A stretch of 64,000 nucleotides of DNA from Apostichopus japonicus (taxonomy: Eukaryota; Echinodermata; Holothuroidea; Aspidochirotida; Stichopodidae), in the NCBI RefSeq assembly GCF_037975245.1, contig NC_092575.1, positions 20,843,841-20,907,840 of the forward strand, written 5' to 3'. Below are positions 49,115 through 59,430 of the stretch, in pieces (the stretch's first letter is position 1; each line of letters starts with the position of its first letter). The translations under genes were made by a program, and so were the position numbers. A model generated the notes under the pieces. That model was given only the letters and a program-made list of their open reading frames with translations. It was not told the origin of the DNA and did no database searches.

Positions 49115-50640
49115 AAGCTGGATATGGAGGGGGTGATTACTGTCAGTCCAAAGGGACTCCAGCTTGCTAAGTAGAAGGCAATGGTAAGCACAGTCCACAC
49201 CCCTGTACCTCACGAATCACTCCGCCCGCCCTGCTAATACATTTATTAATACGCCCTTTTCCAGTAAATGTAGTATTGCCAGGCTTCCCAGAAAATTAAA
49301 CAATAACGCCAAACCCCACACAAAACATAATCATAAAAGAAATTGTAATAACTTGCTATCTACATAGAAAGAATTCAATTTCCTCAAGCAATAGAATGTA
49401 GAGTTTAATACTTTTAACGACGCTATTGATATGAACAGACCTATCCAGTTTGTGATCGATATAAACACCTAAATACTTGAAACTATGTACACGATCGTTA
49501 TTCAGTTATTAATTATGACAGGGTCCAGTTATTAATTATGACAGGGTCCGGTTATTAATTATGACAGGGTCCAGTTATTAATTATGACAGGGTCCGGTGA
49601 GGGTCTAGGACGACGAAAGTCTATCAACATCTCCCTCGTCTTATCTACATTCAGCTGAAGAAAATTTTCAACACGGTACTTAACAAAATTACCAATTTGA
49701 GTAAGATATTTCAAGCTATTATCATTTTCAATCGAGACGATCATAACAATGTCATCTGCAAATTTGATGAGTGGGCAACTCTGCTCATAAGAACGGCAGT
49801 CGGAAAAAATAGGAACGGTGCTACTAAAAATGCACTGTGGTTTATTGGAAAAATATGATATTCGAATAATTATTACGAGACAAACGAACTGACTGCGATC
49901 TATTTGTAATATAATTTAATACCCAATATAATGAGAGAATGAGGCATAACCTCCGATCTAAGAAGTTTTTCAGGAAGCACATGTGGCTAGATCGTGTTGA
50001 ATGCAGAGGAAAAGTCGAAAAAAACATTACTCGAGCAGAGTTACGAAATTTAGATTGTTCCACGTGAGTAAATAAATTATCGAAAACCGTTACAATTGCA
50101 TCATCTGTACTACGATTACTTTGGTATATGCAAATTGCAAGGTATCTTAGCATGGAGATAAAAGTCGCTAAAGTTCTTTTAAAATGATTCGTTCACAAAC
50201 TTTCACATAGCTACAGGAGTAAACGCTGCAGGTCTTCAGTCATTCGTAAATTTTATCCCCGACTGTTTGTTTGGAGCAGGAATAATACAAACACGCTTCC
50301 ATAATAAATGGATATGACTTGTTGTAAAACTCATTTTTAAAAATAACAGTAAAATAAGCGGCAAGTTGACTAGCAGAAGTTTTCAGAACTCTGGGAGAGA
50401 TCTCGTCTGGTCCAATTGCTTTGGCTGAATTTTGCTTTAAAAATTGTATGTAAACATCCTGCTCTGTAGTCTGGAAATTCCAGTCGTTTTGTTTGATAAA
50501 TTTGCTTTAATGTTATCGACTACAGCCGAAAAGTCTTGCTTATCATAGCGATGATAAAAAGCATTTAATTCATTTGCATAAGTAGCTGAGGGCCTTGGGG
50601 AGTATGAAGGTATGAAGGTACACACCTTTACTACGAGTTT
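49115..50640 (-). pseudogene. Broken non-LTR retrotransposon reverse transcriptase (CR1/Rex1-like)
   Basis: Going 5' to 3' on the minus strand one can read a YANELNAFYHRYDKQDF block, an AIGPDEISPRVLK block (around 50400), NRSTDDAIVTVFDNLFTHVE, YWVLNYITNRSQSVRL, the catalytic KFADDIVMI (DD at 49751-49756), LQLNVDKTREMLIDFRRPRP, and SFKYLGVYIDHKLD near 49470. A thumb and C-terminal region follows up to HPLH. These are in the right order for a CR1/L2-clade reverse transcriptase. Stops and frameshifts occur between blocks, for example at the AAFTPVAMKVCERIILKEL stretch near 50.2 kb. The endonuclease and 5' half are missing. It cannot make protein. Confidence 0.9.
49503..49594. repeat. Four tandem copies of a 23-bp unit inside the LINE
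   Basis: The unit is C(A/G)GTTATTAATTATGACAGGGTC at 49503, 49526, 49549 and 49572. It lies at the DPVIINN codons of the reverse transcriptase remnant. Since 23 is not a multiple of 3, each added copy shifts the frame, so the expansion happened after the element died or helped to kill it. Confidence 0.95.
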
Positions 50641-51646
50641 AAAAAATACGGTGTAGGTATTGAGATGTTTGGAAGTGAATTGAAGCCACGAAACGCAATC
50701 GATTGCTTAAAATAAACCTCAATTGATTAGGATTTTTTCTCAAGAAAATAAAGGATAAGTCACGGATTTTAGATCCTCTAAGATTTCATTGAAGAAAATA
50801 ACCGAACTTTTTTTTATTGCATCATTCAAGGCCTTCGTGTGAAGTCAGTTTGGTGATCATAACAGTTTTCATATGTAAAAGGCCTATTTATAAATATAAA
50901 CATTTATTCAATATTATATATTTATAGAGTTATTTCAAAATATTCTTGTAATTTTAACCTTATTCATTATCTGTATAAGCTTTGAACATCGCTTCACATA
51001 TTTCAAACTGTTTTGTGTTTGTTTGTTGTAAATTGAAAGAAAGGACAACAATATAAAATTTATAATTCTGTAGTTTGAAATTCATGTAAATATAATCAAC
51101 ATTTTCTCCCTCGAAAAGAATATTGCAGTTGCTGTTATGATTAAATGTTTTTCGTTGACACAATTAAAACTATGTTGATCTTATCAACTTAAACTCATAA
51201 AATACATGTGTACGTTAAACCTATATCAAATACACATTTCAAATAGAATACCATTTTCTTCTTTCACGAAAATTAACCGATTTAATCAGAGTACTGCAGG
51301 GAATAAAAAAATAATAAAAATCTTCTGAATTAAAAACAAGTTATCGTTGAACATAGTCAGGTAGGCGTTATGGGATTGCATATCTTAAAATCATATCAGT
51401 CGTTTTGTTGTCCTGTAGGGATGAAGGGTAAAAAATGTTAATATCGAAAGTAACGTACACGATGTTAAAATGAAATTCTTGACGAATATACAAGAAGCAA
51501 TTGTTAATTCAACATAATCTCTGGTAGTTTCAAAGTTTCGCCCAGGGAACCTTTTGATGAAATCTAAAGCGGCAGTATGTTTTTCTTCAAACCTGATCTA
51601 CATCTCTAGACTTTTCGCAGTGACGTATACAGATTGGAGGGTAAAG

Positions 51647-51648
<2 letters not shown>
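50641..51648. other. Unassigned non-coding DNA
   Basis: 5' flank of the truncated LINE. No gene, RNA or clear element end is supported. Confidence 0.45.

Positions 51649-51715
<67 letters not shown>
51649..51715. repeat. Pure (TA)n microsatellite
   Basis: About 67 bp of TA. Confidence 0.95.
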
Positions 51716-51718
<3 letters not shown>

Positions 51719-52500
51719 AATACAAGCAAAACACAAGTTCCACTTAATACTAGTGAAAACAAATTCATTTTCTTAATAAATAATTAACATACATTTGCAT
51801 TGTAACTTCATGAGTGGATGTAAATAAAAAATATGAAATAACGCTTCTATATTATTTGACTCTCCGAGGAACAACCCTTAGATGGTATATGACAAATTTC
51901 ACTTCACGGAGAGATGTGAATAAAATCAAATACAACAAGGTACTTAAACTAAAGCAATAACATTTATCAAATACTAAAAAATACCAGTAGTAACACGGTT
52001 TGTTTCCCATTATGATATTCAATTGTCCATGAGCAAACACACACACACATACACACACAATCTATATCCCCTCTATACTATATGGTATCGCCCAATCATC
52101 AGTTGCCCACAAGCATCTCCATAAAATGACACATTGATCTTTGCGGATGATTTCTGACATATATTGTTGATGATATAATTATCTCTATCCAAGCGTTATT
52201 TAAAGGGAGTTACAAACAGATAATGCATTTCCAATATTCGTTGCGCTGTGCATTTCGTATAGGTTAAAGAGTTGTATGTACATTTCTCCTTTAAACGAAT
52301 CCGGCATTCTAGGACGTTTTTTAGGTATGAGTAAACGGATATGAAATGAAATGAAGTAAATAGAATAGACACAACAGGCATCTTAGTCTTACGACAGACG
52401 GGTATTATATAAATATTAAAAAAAAAATGCATATAGATACTCTACGCTAAGCAGTATACTATTAAGTATACATGTGTCTTACTATAGGGTTGTTTATGTA

Positions 52501-52510
52501 TGTATGTATG

Positions 52511-52547
<37 letters not shown>

Positions 52548-52571
52548 ATATATTCAATTATATATTCAATT
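52501..52571. repeat. (TA)n with TATG and ATTCAATTAT units
   Basis: TATG repeats, then TA arrays, then ATATTCAATT present twice. On the minus strand this is the 3' tail of the tRNA-hammerhead element. Confidence 0.85.
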
Positions 52572-52705
52572 AATAAAGATCAAGACACCAGAAGATTCCA
52601 CTTCACGACCGGTTTCGTCCTTTTGGGACTCATCAGGAGAAGGTAGGAATCGAACCCCTGACCGAAGTCCGTACCACTGGACCACAGTAATTCTACTGGC
52701 GTGTG
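52572..52705 (-). mobile_element. SINE-like element: tRNA promoter joined to a hammerhead
   Basis: On the minus strand a box A-like TGGTCCAGTGGTACGG (52684-52669) and a box B-like GGTTCGATTCC (52656-52646) are followed within about four bases by a complete hammerhead ribozyme (52643-52601). A GGAATCTTCTGGTGTC stretch and AT-rich repeats at the 3' end follow. A pol III promoter plus hammerhead in one short unit is the arrangement described for the schistosome Smalpha SINE-like repeat. The first transcribed base is unknown and only one copy is visible here. Confidence 0.75.
52601..52643 (-). ncRNA. Canonical type I hammerhead ribozyme
   Basis: Minus strand, all core elements intact: CUGAUGA (52636-52630), a stem II of GUCC/GGAC with a CAAAA-type loop, and GAAA (52616-52613). 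Stem III is formed by the self-complementary ACCGGU (52613-52608), and C17 is at 52607, with cleavage expected between 52607 and 52606. Stem I pairs GUGAAG (52606-52601) with CUUCUC (52642-52637): five Watson-Crick pairs and one U-U. The minimal palindromic stem III is a known trait of hammerheads in animal SINE-like and Penelope-like elements. These are thought to act as dimers. Confidence 0.85.
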
Positions 52706-53478
52706 AAAGTGTATAAACTGGCTTTCTATAACTGTCAATGCGTGCATATTACCCAAGTGTATTTTGCATGTGATATATATATGCTATCTAACAAAAGTTG
52801 CGCATTAACATTGACGTATATAGGCCAACTCCATTAGGTTGATTATGCTTGCGAATCAACAGGTTTTATAGCAAAGAAAATCGATTGCTCATCATCATGG
52901 TAGGGTTATTAAGATTGTTTTTATCTGTTTAACCATTTGTCAAATAATAGCAACCTATCTTAACGATCAGAGAAGCAATTGACGATATAAGCCTTTTTAT
53001 ATTCGTTTCTCTCCAACTGATTTGAAATTAATAACTAGAGATTTAGAACATCGCAGTGTCGCGTGTTTTCATTGTGATGTTGTTGACCTACACGTCCATG
53101 TTAATACAAATCGATGGCAATAAATCGAAGAACGGTTTATCTGTATCTTAAATTGTATAAAGTGAAGAATAAAATGAGAATAATCGTTACATCAACCTTG
53201 ACAGGAAGAAACGAAGAAAAAAAATACTAAAAGAAATTTGCAAGAAAAGAACAAAATTGATGAGAAGAATGGGGTTAGTTGTCGTATGTTCAATATATAT
53301 ACGGTGTAATATATATAGGCCTAAGCATATAAATGGTAACACTTCATCTAACAAGGTTAAAGGGAATCTTTCAGCACACCTTCACATTTGATATATTTTA
53401 GACGTGTTAAAAAGAAACATTGCTTCTATAGCGAGGTTTTATTTATTTGTCATGCACTTGATAATTGAGCCATGGCTC
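52706..53478. other. Unassigned non-coding DNA
   Basis: No supported gene or element boundary. Confidence 0.45.
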
Positions 53479-53670
53479 GTCAATTTAAGTGACTGAACTG
53501 TTAATCCTAACACCCAGAACATAAGGGCAGTTCCTCAGATGAAACATATACCTCATTAGGCAAACATGAGACTTTTATAGCCTCAAATGACATGTTTAAT
53601 ATACAATACAGACTTGTGAAGGACAAATGCTACTGAAATGTTGCAAAAAAGTGTTGTGTTATATATATAT

Positions 53671-53734
<64 letters not shown>

Positions 53735-53945
53735 AAAACATGTTCCAGGATGAATTATGGGAATTTATAAAACAACGGATAAAATGTTAACATTTAGGTC
53801 TGCACTAAAGAGCTGACGTCATTCCAGAGAATTAACATATTTTAAGGCTGAATATCTTAATATCCGAAATAACGATATCAAAAATCACTCAATTTTCCCA
53901 TTTTTACTCCTTGAACTATGACATATGAAGACTAAAATTCCTTCT
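53479..53945. repeat. Dispersed repeat R1, copy c, split by a TA array
   Basis: AAGTGACTG, CTTTTATAGCCTCAAA, then (after a TA array at 53659-53729) GGTCTGCACTAAAGAGCTGACGTCAT, TTAACATA.TTTAA and GAATATCTTAA follow the order of copy d at 54.95 kb. The TA array lies where copy d has none, so it was gained in this copy. Confidence 0.6.
53659..53729. repeat. (TA)n microsatellite
   Basis: About 70 bp of TA, inside R1 copy c. Confidence 0.95.
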
Positions 53946-54949
53946 TAAGTCATTTTTGGAAGTGTTCTACGTCCTATGTTTATCTTTTTGGCTTTATGAT
54001 TGCGAAGGTACGGTATTAATTTTTGAAGTATACAAAGTAAATCTACTCAAAACCTTCTTTGACAATGATTGAGTATTATACCTGAATCAACTAACAACAA
54101 TTAAGAGGCTATAACTTGCGGGGCACAAAATCATGAGAAAACCCGGACCAAAGAAAAGATGACATATATGATTATGAATAATTTAGTTTTACCAACTATT
54201 ACTTCCATCTTGTAATTTCGTCTTTTTCTAGAATAGCGCACTATAAGTAAGAAGGCAAATATGTTAATTAATGACCATATAATTTTTCTTCTTTAAATGA
54301 CGAAAGTAGCCTTCATGTTTTTACACCAATGTGCTTCATGTATATGCTTAAACACGCGGCAGTAGAAAGTTGAAAATGTTTGGTTCTCTCCAATTTACGT
54401 TTTAACACATGTGTGATTAATTCTTAATGATTTTCTTCACAGAAATCGTCAAGGTTGGCAATCCGTCCGTAAATTCTCTCGATCAAACCTCGATGATTAT
54501 ACCTGCGGCACGAGAACATCAATATATCGCATTGCATGCTGGGAGGGAAATTAGTTGGATGTAGGTCGAAATCTGATAGGAGTAGAAGATGACAGATATA
54601 CCCTCATTCCGTATACATTCGACATCGACTAATGATCATTAAAGCAAATGTCAAGTGGTACATTTATCATGTATCAAAACAGCCATTATCAGGAAGTTTA
54701 GCAGTCACGATGTTTCTGATGTATATGCACTCTGCACAACGCTAACTAAATTCATGTTCTCATAAAGGATAAGCTTAATGTATTCATGAATGTATACTCC
54801 TGCAAGCAGGAACTCGCGAAGAAGCCTCATTGGCTTATCAAAGCCTCAAGCTGACCGAAGTCAGCCTCTTAGATTCATATAGAATCATAAAATAGACAAA
54901 TAAAAACACACTGCCCGTGCGGTCCAGAAAGGGATTTTATAAAACTGTT

Positions 54950-55440
54950 TAATTTATAAGGAATGACCCTTTAAACAATTTTGTGAAGGTCATCAACTAA
55001 AGTGACTGGGCTATGGCTAAGGCTGATCATGCAGCTTCGGTAAAAGCTCCATGGGGTGATACACAGACCATCGGGTCACGTCCTCACATGCAACACAAAA
55101 GTCAAATGATAAAACGTAAGATTTTTATAGCCTCAAAAATGGCCTGAAACATGTTGATAATATTTTACAAATTTGTCAAGGAAAAATATCGTGTTGAAAG
55201 TCATCCAAGAGGTGCTCTCTTGTTTATATGAAATTAAAAGAAAACGTTTTGGTTAAGTTGTTTGTATTTATCAAACAATGGAATAACATAAATATTGAGG
55301 GCTGCACTGAGGAGCTGACGTCATCATGTCTGAAAACTTAAAGGAGCAGTACAGAGGTTTAACATACTTTAATGGTGAATATCTTGAGAACCTCAATAAC
55401 ATATAGAACCATTACCAGCACTCAAATATTTCATTTTTCC
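54950..55440. repeat. Dispersed repeat R1, copy d, the longest
   Basis: It shows all R1 blocks in order: AATGACCCTTTAAACA, GTCATCAACTAAAGTGACTG, TTTTTATAGCCTCAAA, TATATGAAATTAAAAGAA, GGGCTGCACTGAGGAGCTGACGTCAT, TTTAACATACTTTAA and GAATATCTTGA. About 490 bp. No TIR, tRNA box or protein remnant was found. Confidence 0.6.
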
Positions 55441-55468
55441 ATATCAAGACTAACTTTCCAACTAAAGT

Positions 55469-55572
55469 ATGACTAATGAATGACTAAAGAATGACTAATG
55501 CATGGCTAATGAAAGACTAATGAATTACTAATGCATGACTTATGAATGACTATATAATGAATGACTAAAAGT
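55469..55572. repeat. Short minisatellite, GACTAATGAAT-type unit
   Basis: About nine imperfect units of 10-12 bp (GACTAATGAAT, GACTAAAGAAT, GACTAATGCAT and variants). Confidence 0.8.
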
Positions 55573-56404
55573 CACTCTTTAATGAATACTCACTCTAACA
55601 ATCTTCAAATATTCACTTCCCCAAATTCAATTTAGCCGACCTAATTCAATAACCTCCGGCAATATCAAAAAGTCAACTTTTGAACACACCTTCCAGAAAC
55701 ACGGCTTAGTCTAGTTGCATATGTTATAGTATCATATATACTTTTAGTGATATTATGCATCTTTAACAAAGATTGGTTAATATCTTATCAATTTATGTAC
55801 TGGAGCTTTACTGAAATGAAACTATGTTAATCACACATTGCGCGACCTAAATATGTAAATCCGATTGCTACCGGTACTTTATGATTGATTTTCCCTGAAA
55901 AGGAAAATGGCGGTGTTTTTCGATAAATATCTTCTAAACGTGGGTTTGATCATTAACTATCTTGAAGATAGTCCCCGATCTCTGTTGCATTGTAATATGA
56001 TAACGTGATGACGTAATCAGACTAACATATGTTTATTTTTGAATATTTTCTTTGAGAAATTTGAAAATATGGTAAAATGAAGCCAGGTTTTGTATTCAGA
56101 GAAGCCAATATTAGACAATATAGTTTCTTAAGGAAACATTCCTCCCCCTGAAATTCTTTGTTTAGCAACATTTTCTGCAAATTGTCTGCACGTTCTAAGT
56201 CTTCACCACATCCTAACATCATTTGATCTTGTGGATATATACATGCACATTGTTAAAAAGTTATGACATTTTATGACTCTATCTGGCAATAACCGAGTTG
56301 ATAATGCCCAACTTATCATGTGATTTGTGTTATTGTCTTCAGAAGATGAACATACATAGATTTATCTCTATTTACGTTGTATCTACAGGGACTGTGTTTT
56401 ATAT
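55573..56404. other. Unassigned non-coding DNA
   Basis: No supported gene or element. Confidence 0.45.
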
Positions 56405-56409
56405 TTTAG

Positions 56410-56705
56410 TAATGATGATGACGATAACGATGACGATGACGATGATAATCAGTTATTTTTATGACCCTTAAGCGACCACCAATGTGGGAGAAACCCGCAA
56501 CGGCTTATAGATTACAAACTTACACGTCGGGTGGCTTCCAAATCAACATTTTGACTCAAATTTTTGAAATCTTTTCAATTTAGAAAGTCATTTCAGATGG
56601 GAAAAATGTAGATTGCTCTTGGATTAATAACCCACCTTACTATGATCCGGCCGGGTATCGAACCCGGAACCTTCCGATTGCTCAGCCTATTTGCTTCATG
56701 AGGGA
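56410..56705 (-). mobile_element. tRNA-related SINE, family C, copy with head
   Basis: On the minus strand a tRNA-like 3' half with box B-like GGGTTCGATACCC (56665-56653) is preceded by GGCTGAGCAATCGG, which also occurs in the SINE B head at 20.8 kb. The C-type body follows as at 19.7 kb, and a GAT/GAC trinucleotide tail ends it (56410-56450). Box A is too eroded to call. Confidence 0.75.
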
Positions 56706-57510
56706 AGTTATTCTATGGACTACATATATATGTTGTTGGTGAACGCATATGATAACTGCATATGCCTTATTTATCAAACTAAAAGTACAGTCACATATGC
56801 AATTCAGGGAAATTGCTTGCATCTAGTCTACCTTAAAACGTGAAAATGCCTAAAATGTAGAATATCGTTGTTGAACATTTTTGGATATTTTCGGGATAAC
56901 AAAAACAAGATTTGATAACACTTTGGTCCTTGAGGTTTGCACTGTCAAGAATTTCTAGTTTGCTCTTTCAAATTTGGTCGTAATTTCCCATCATCAAGTT
57001 TTGGTTTTGTTTCTCCTGCTATTCATATATTTACATAAAACAAGGTCGTTATTCTCTCGAAGGTACTCAACTTAGTTCTGTATAATGAAATCAAACTTCT
57101 GATCTCTGGTAACATTGCATGCAAGATACTTTGGCTTCTGCGTGGCTCAATTCGTTGGTTAAAATAATAATGAATTTCTCAGACAATCAGTACATTTTCT
57201 ATTCTGTTTATGATAACACTGGCTCTAAGATTTGGCAAGTTTCGCGTTCGTGAACATGCAAATGTTTAAGCAAATTTGTATTGTTTTACCAAATACATTT
57301 CAGTGATGTTTGATTCAAATTTAAAGTAATTTCTACTTTCGTTCTGTTGTCTTTCCATTTTTATAGTTCATTGCTTATCAACGATAGATGGAATTTTCAT
57401 TCACCGTGACGTCACGTGATCTACATTACGCAACATCTGCTAAGCGACTCACTATGTGCTTTCGACTGGCAGGGCTGGAGAGGCTCGAACCAGCTTGAGA
57501 AAGTTAGAGC

Positions 57511-57512
<2 letters not shown>
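56706..57512. other. Unassigned non-coding DNA
   Basis: No gene is supported. TGACGTCA lies at 57407. A box B-like GGTTCGAGCCT on the minus strand near 57490 could be a SINE scrap, but no box A or body supports it. Confidence 0.4.

Positions 57513-57555
<43 letters not shown>
57513..57555. repeat. (TA)n microsatellite
   Basis: About 43 bp of TA immediately 5' of a core-containing repeat. Confidence 0.95.
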
Positions 57556-57558
<3 letters not shown>

Positions 57559-57718
57559 GCGCGTATCCAGGATTTTCTAACCCGGGGGGGGGGGGGGCGC
57601 GAATTACTATCTAAGCGGAGCGCCACCATCGGTTGGCGCGCAGCGTACAAGAAAATTTCTGGTTTTGATACCCCCCAGATCACCGGAAATGGCACTTCTC
57701 GGGCTTGAAAATGAGCAA
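57556..57718 (+). mobile_element. Non-tRNA-headed element with the shared core, copy 1
   Basis: The head CAGGCGCGTATCCAGGATTT leads through a run of 14 G to TATCTAAGCGGAGCGCCACC, GGTTGGCGCGCAGCGTACAA and CCGGAAATGGCACTTCTCGG. The core is the same as in the tRNA-headed SINE at 20.7 kb, but this head has no pol III boxes. The class is unclear: SINE-like or a non-autonomous DNA element. Confidence 0.65.
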
Positions 57719-58241
57719 CCAGATGTACACTTTTGCCTGAGAACCAAGTATTTCCCAAAAGTTTTTTCCATCCATAACCTTTTTGAAGATTGTCACCAGT
57801 CACACATCATGTTCGACCTGATTGCATGTCCTATGGATGATTGCTTTTGTAGGTTATTCTACGTCACGGCCCACAATGTCCGAAAGCCCCACTTTTCAAG
57901 GTTTTAAGCCCATTACTTGTTGAGAATTTGAAAATTCACTTTTCTCGTGAATAAAATCACTTCAAAACATACCCATAATGTTGCACAAAATTCAATCTAT
58001 AGACAACCAATATAGAAAGTCCTCCTTGAACCCCTAACAGACAGGTCAAAATTGAACGAGTAGAGGAAAGTATGATGAAGAATGTTGGTGAGGAAATTTT
58101 CTAAAATTCCGACACAGTTAATTTATTGGTGTAGAAATATTGCAACCTCTTATAATGGCTTTTACAAAATTTGGTTGAAGGAACAGAAAAATAGCAGATA
58201 TTTCCGATATCAGGTATATCGAAAGCGAACACTTCACTCAT

Positions 58242-58669
58242 AGGCGTAGGTCCCGTAGGAGGCGGGGGCTGCAGCCCCCCCCCCCAATTGTTTTCCCATT
58301 TTCTTCGGGCACCTACTGAAAGAAAAATAAATAGCAATGAATAGCTTAAAATGATCTCGTTGGTAATTGAAATAAAGTTGTAAGCTTGGCCGACATTGCT
58401 ACTGTAAAAGAGAGTTTTGACATAAATGGATCTGTATGGTTTTTCTCCATCTACATAAGACATTTGGTTGTTTACATTAGCATCCGGCGGTATACTGTGC
58501 AACTTTCACGGACCGTGCGGTACACGATGCCACACAATGTAATGACCGATCTTGCCTATATGATATTGGCATCGATATGTTGAATGCGCGCTTCGCGCTT
58601 GAAAAATTTGGGCTTTTTTTTTCGGGCAAGTCATTACAGCCCCCAAATCCAATCTGGCTCCTACGCCTT
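58242..58669. mobile_element. Small TIR element, about 430 bp
   Basis: The left end AGGCGTAGGTCCC..GGGGGCTGCA is mirrored at the right by the complement of AGGCGTAGGAGCC..GGGGGCTGTA, giving imperfect inverted ends of about 35 bp. No target duplication is clear and no transposase is present. The interior frames resemble nothing known. Confidence 0.6.
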
Positions 58670-58782
58670 TGACTACACACATTGACAGTTTTTGAGGCTG
58701 TTCATCGTGGAACATGCATTTCCATGCTCATTGATATGATGTTATATCTGCTCTTTGCTTTACAAATTCGAACAGGCGTGTA

Positions 58783-58932
58783 GCGAGTAATTGCCAAGGG
58801 AGGGCGAAGCCTGTAGGCAAACTATCTAAGCGAAGCGCCACCATGAGTTGGCGCGAAGCGTACAATAAAAATTTTGGCCGAAAATGCCTACCAGATCGCT
58901 GGAAATGACACTTCCCAGGCCTTGTAAGTTGC
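58783..58932 (+). mobile_element. Element with the shared core, copy 2
   Basis: It begins CAGGCGTGTAGCGAG, a variant of the head at 57.56 kb, then TATCTAAGCGAAGCGCCACC, GTTGGCGCGAAGCGTACAA and CTGGAAATGACACTTCCCAG. The G run is replaced by a short purine stretch. It confirms that the head and core travel together in this family. Confidence 0.65.
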
Positions 58933-59212
58933 ATCTAAGCATTGTCTATTTTGAAATTACTAGCGATGTCATAAAGAAAATTTGCTCGGGGGGGGGGGGG
59001 GCGGTCGCCCCCTTCCCGAAATGCGTTATGTTCCCCGACGACTCGGTCGAGTTCAAGTACATTAGTGAGAGAGGAAAAACGGAAACGTCAAAAATGGAGT
59101 TGTCGGGGTAAGGGGTAGGGTGAGGAGCACACCCCCTCCGTAATCCTTGATCTGTCACTGGCTACCCTGTGTATATAATAGGGATCTTTCTCTTCCCGAG
59201 GTCTTGGCTATC

Positions 59213-59342
59213 TTCTACTCCCTCCTTTTCTCCTTTTTCTCTCTTTTTTCTTTTTCTTTTCCCTTCCTTCCTCTCCTCCTTTTCTTTTTTCCCCTCCTTT
59301 TCCCTTTTTTCTTCTCTTTTTTTTCTCTCCTCTTTTCCTTAC
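59213..59342. repeat. Polypyrimidine tract of about 130 bp
   Basis: An almost unbroken C/T run with mixed CTTTT, CTCC and TTTC units on the plus strand. Such tracts can adopt triplex (H-DNA) structure. Frames through it give Phe/Ser/Leu-rich peptides that are not genes. Confidence 0.9.
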
Positions 59343-59383
59343 CCGGGGGGCGCGCGCCCCCAACGCCCCCCCTGGATACGCAC

Positions 59384-59387
<4 letters not shown>
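59343..59387 (-). repeat. Fragment of a GCGTATCCAGG-type element head
   Basis: On the minus strand it reads AGGTGCGTATCCAGGGGGGG and then GC-rich sequence, matching the opening of the element at 57.56 kb. Only the head is present. It abuts a TA array on one side and the pyrimidine tract on the other. Confidence 0.5.
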
Positions 59388-59423
<36 letters not shown>

Positions 59424-59430
59424 TTAATAT
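59388..59430. repeat. (TA)n microsatellite
   Basis: About 40 bp of TA next to the element-head fragment. Confidence 0.95.

Noticed and set aside
57485-57500. Box B-like GGTTCGAGCCT on the minus strand
   Set aside because: It is a single 11-bp match without box A or a repeated body, so it is expected by chance at this scale.
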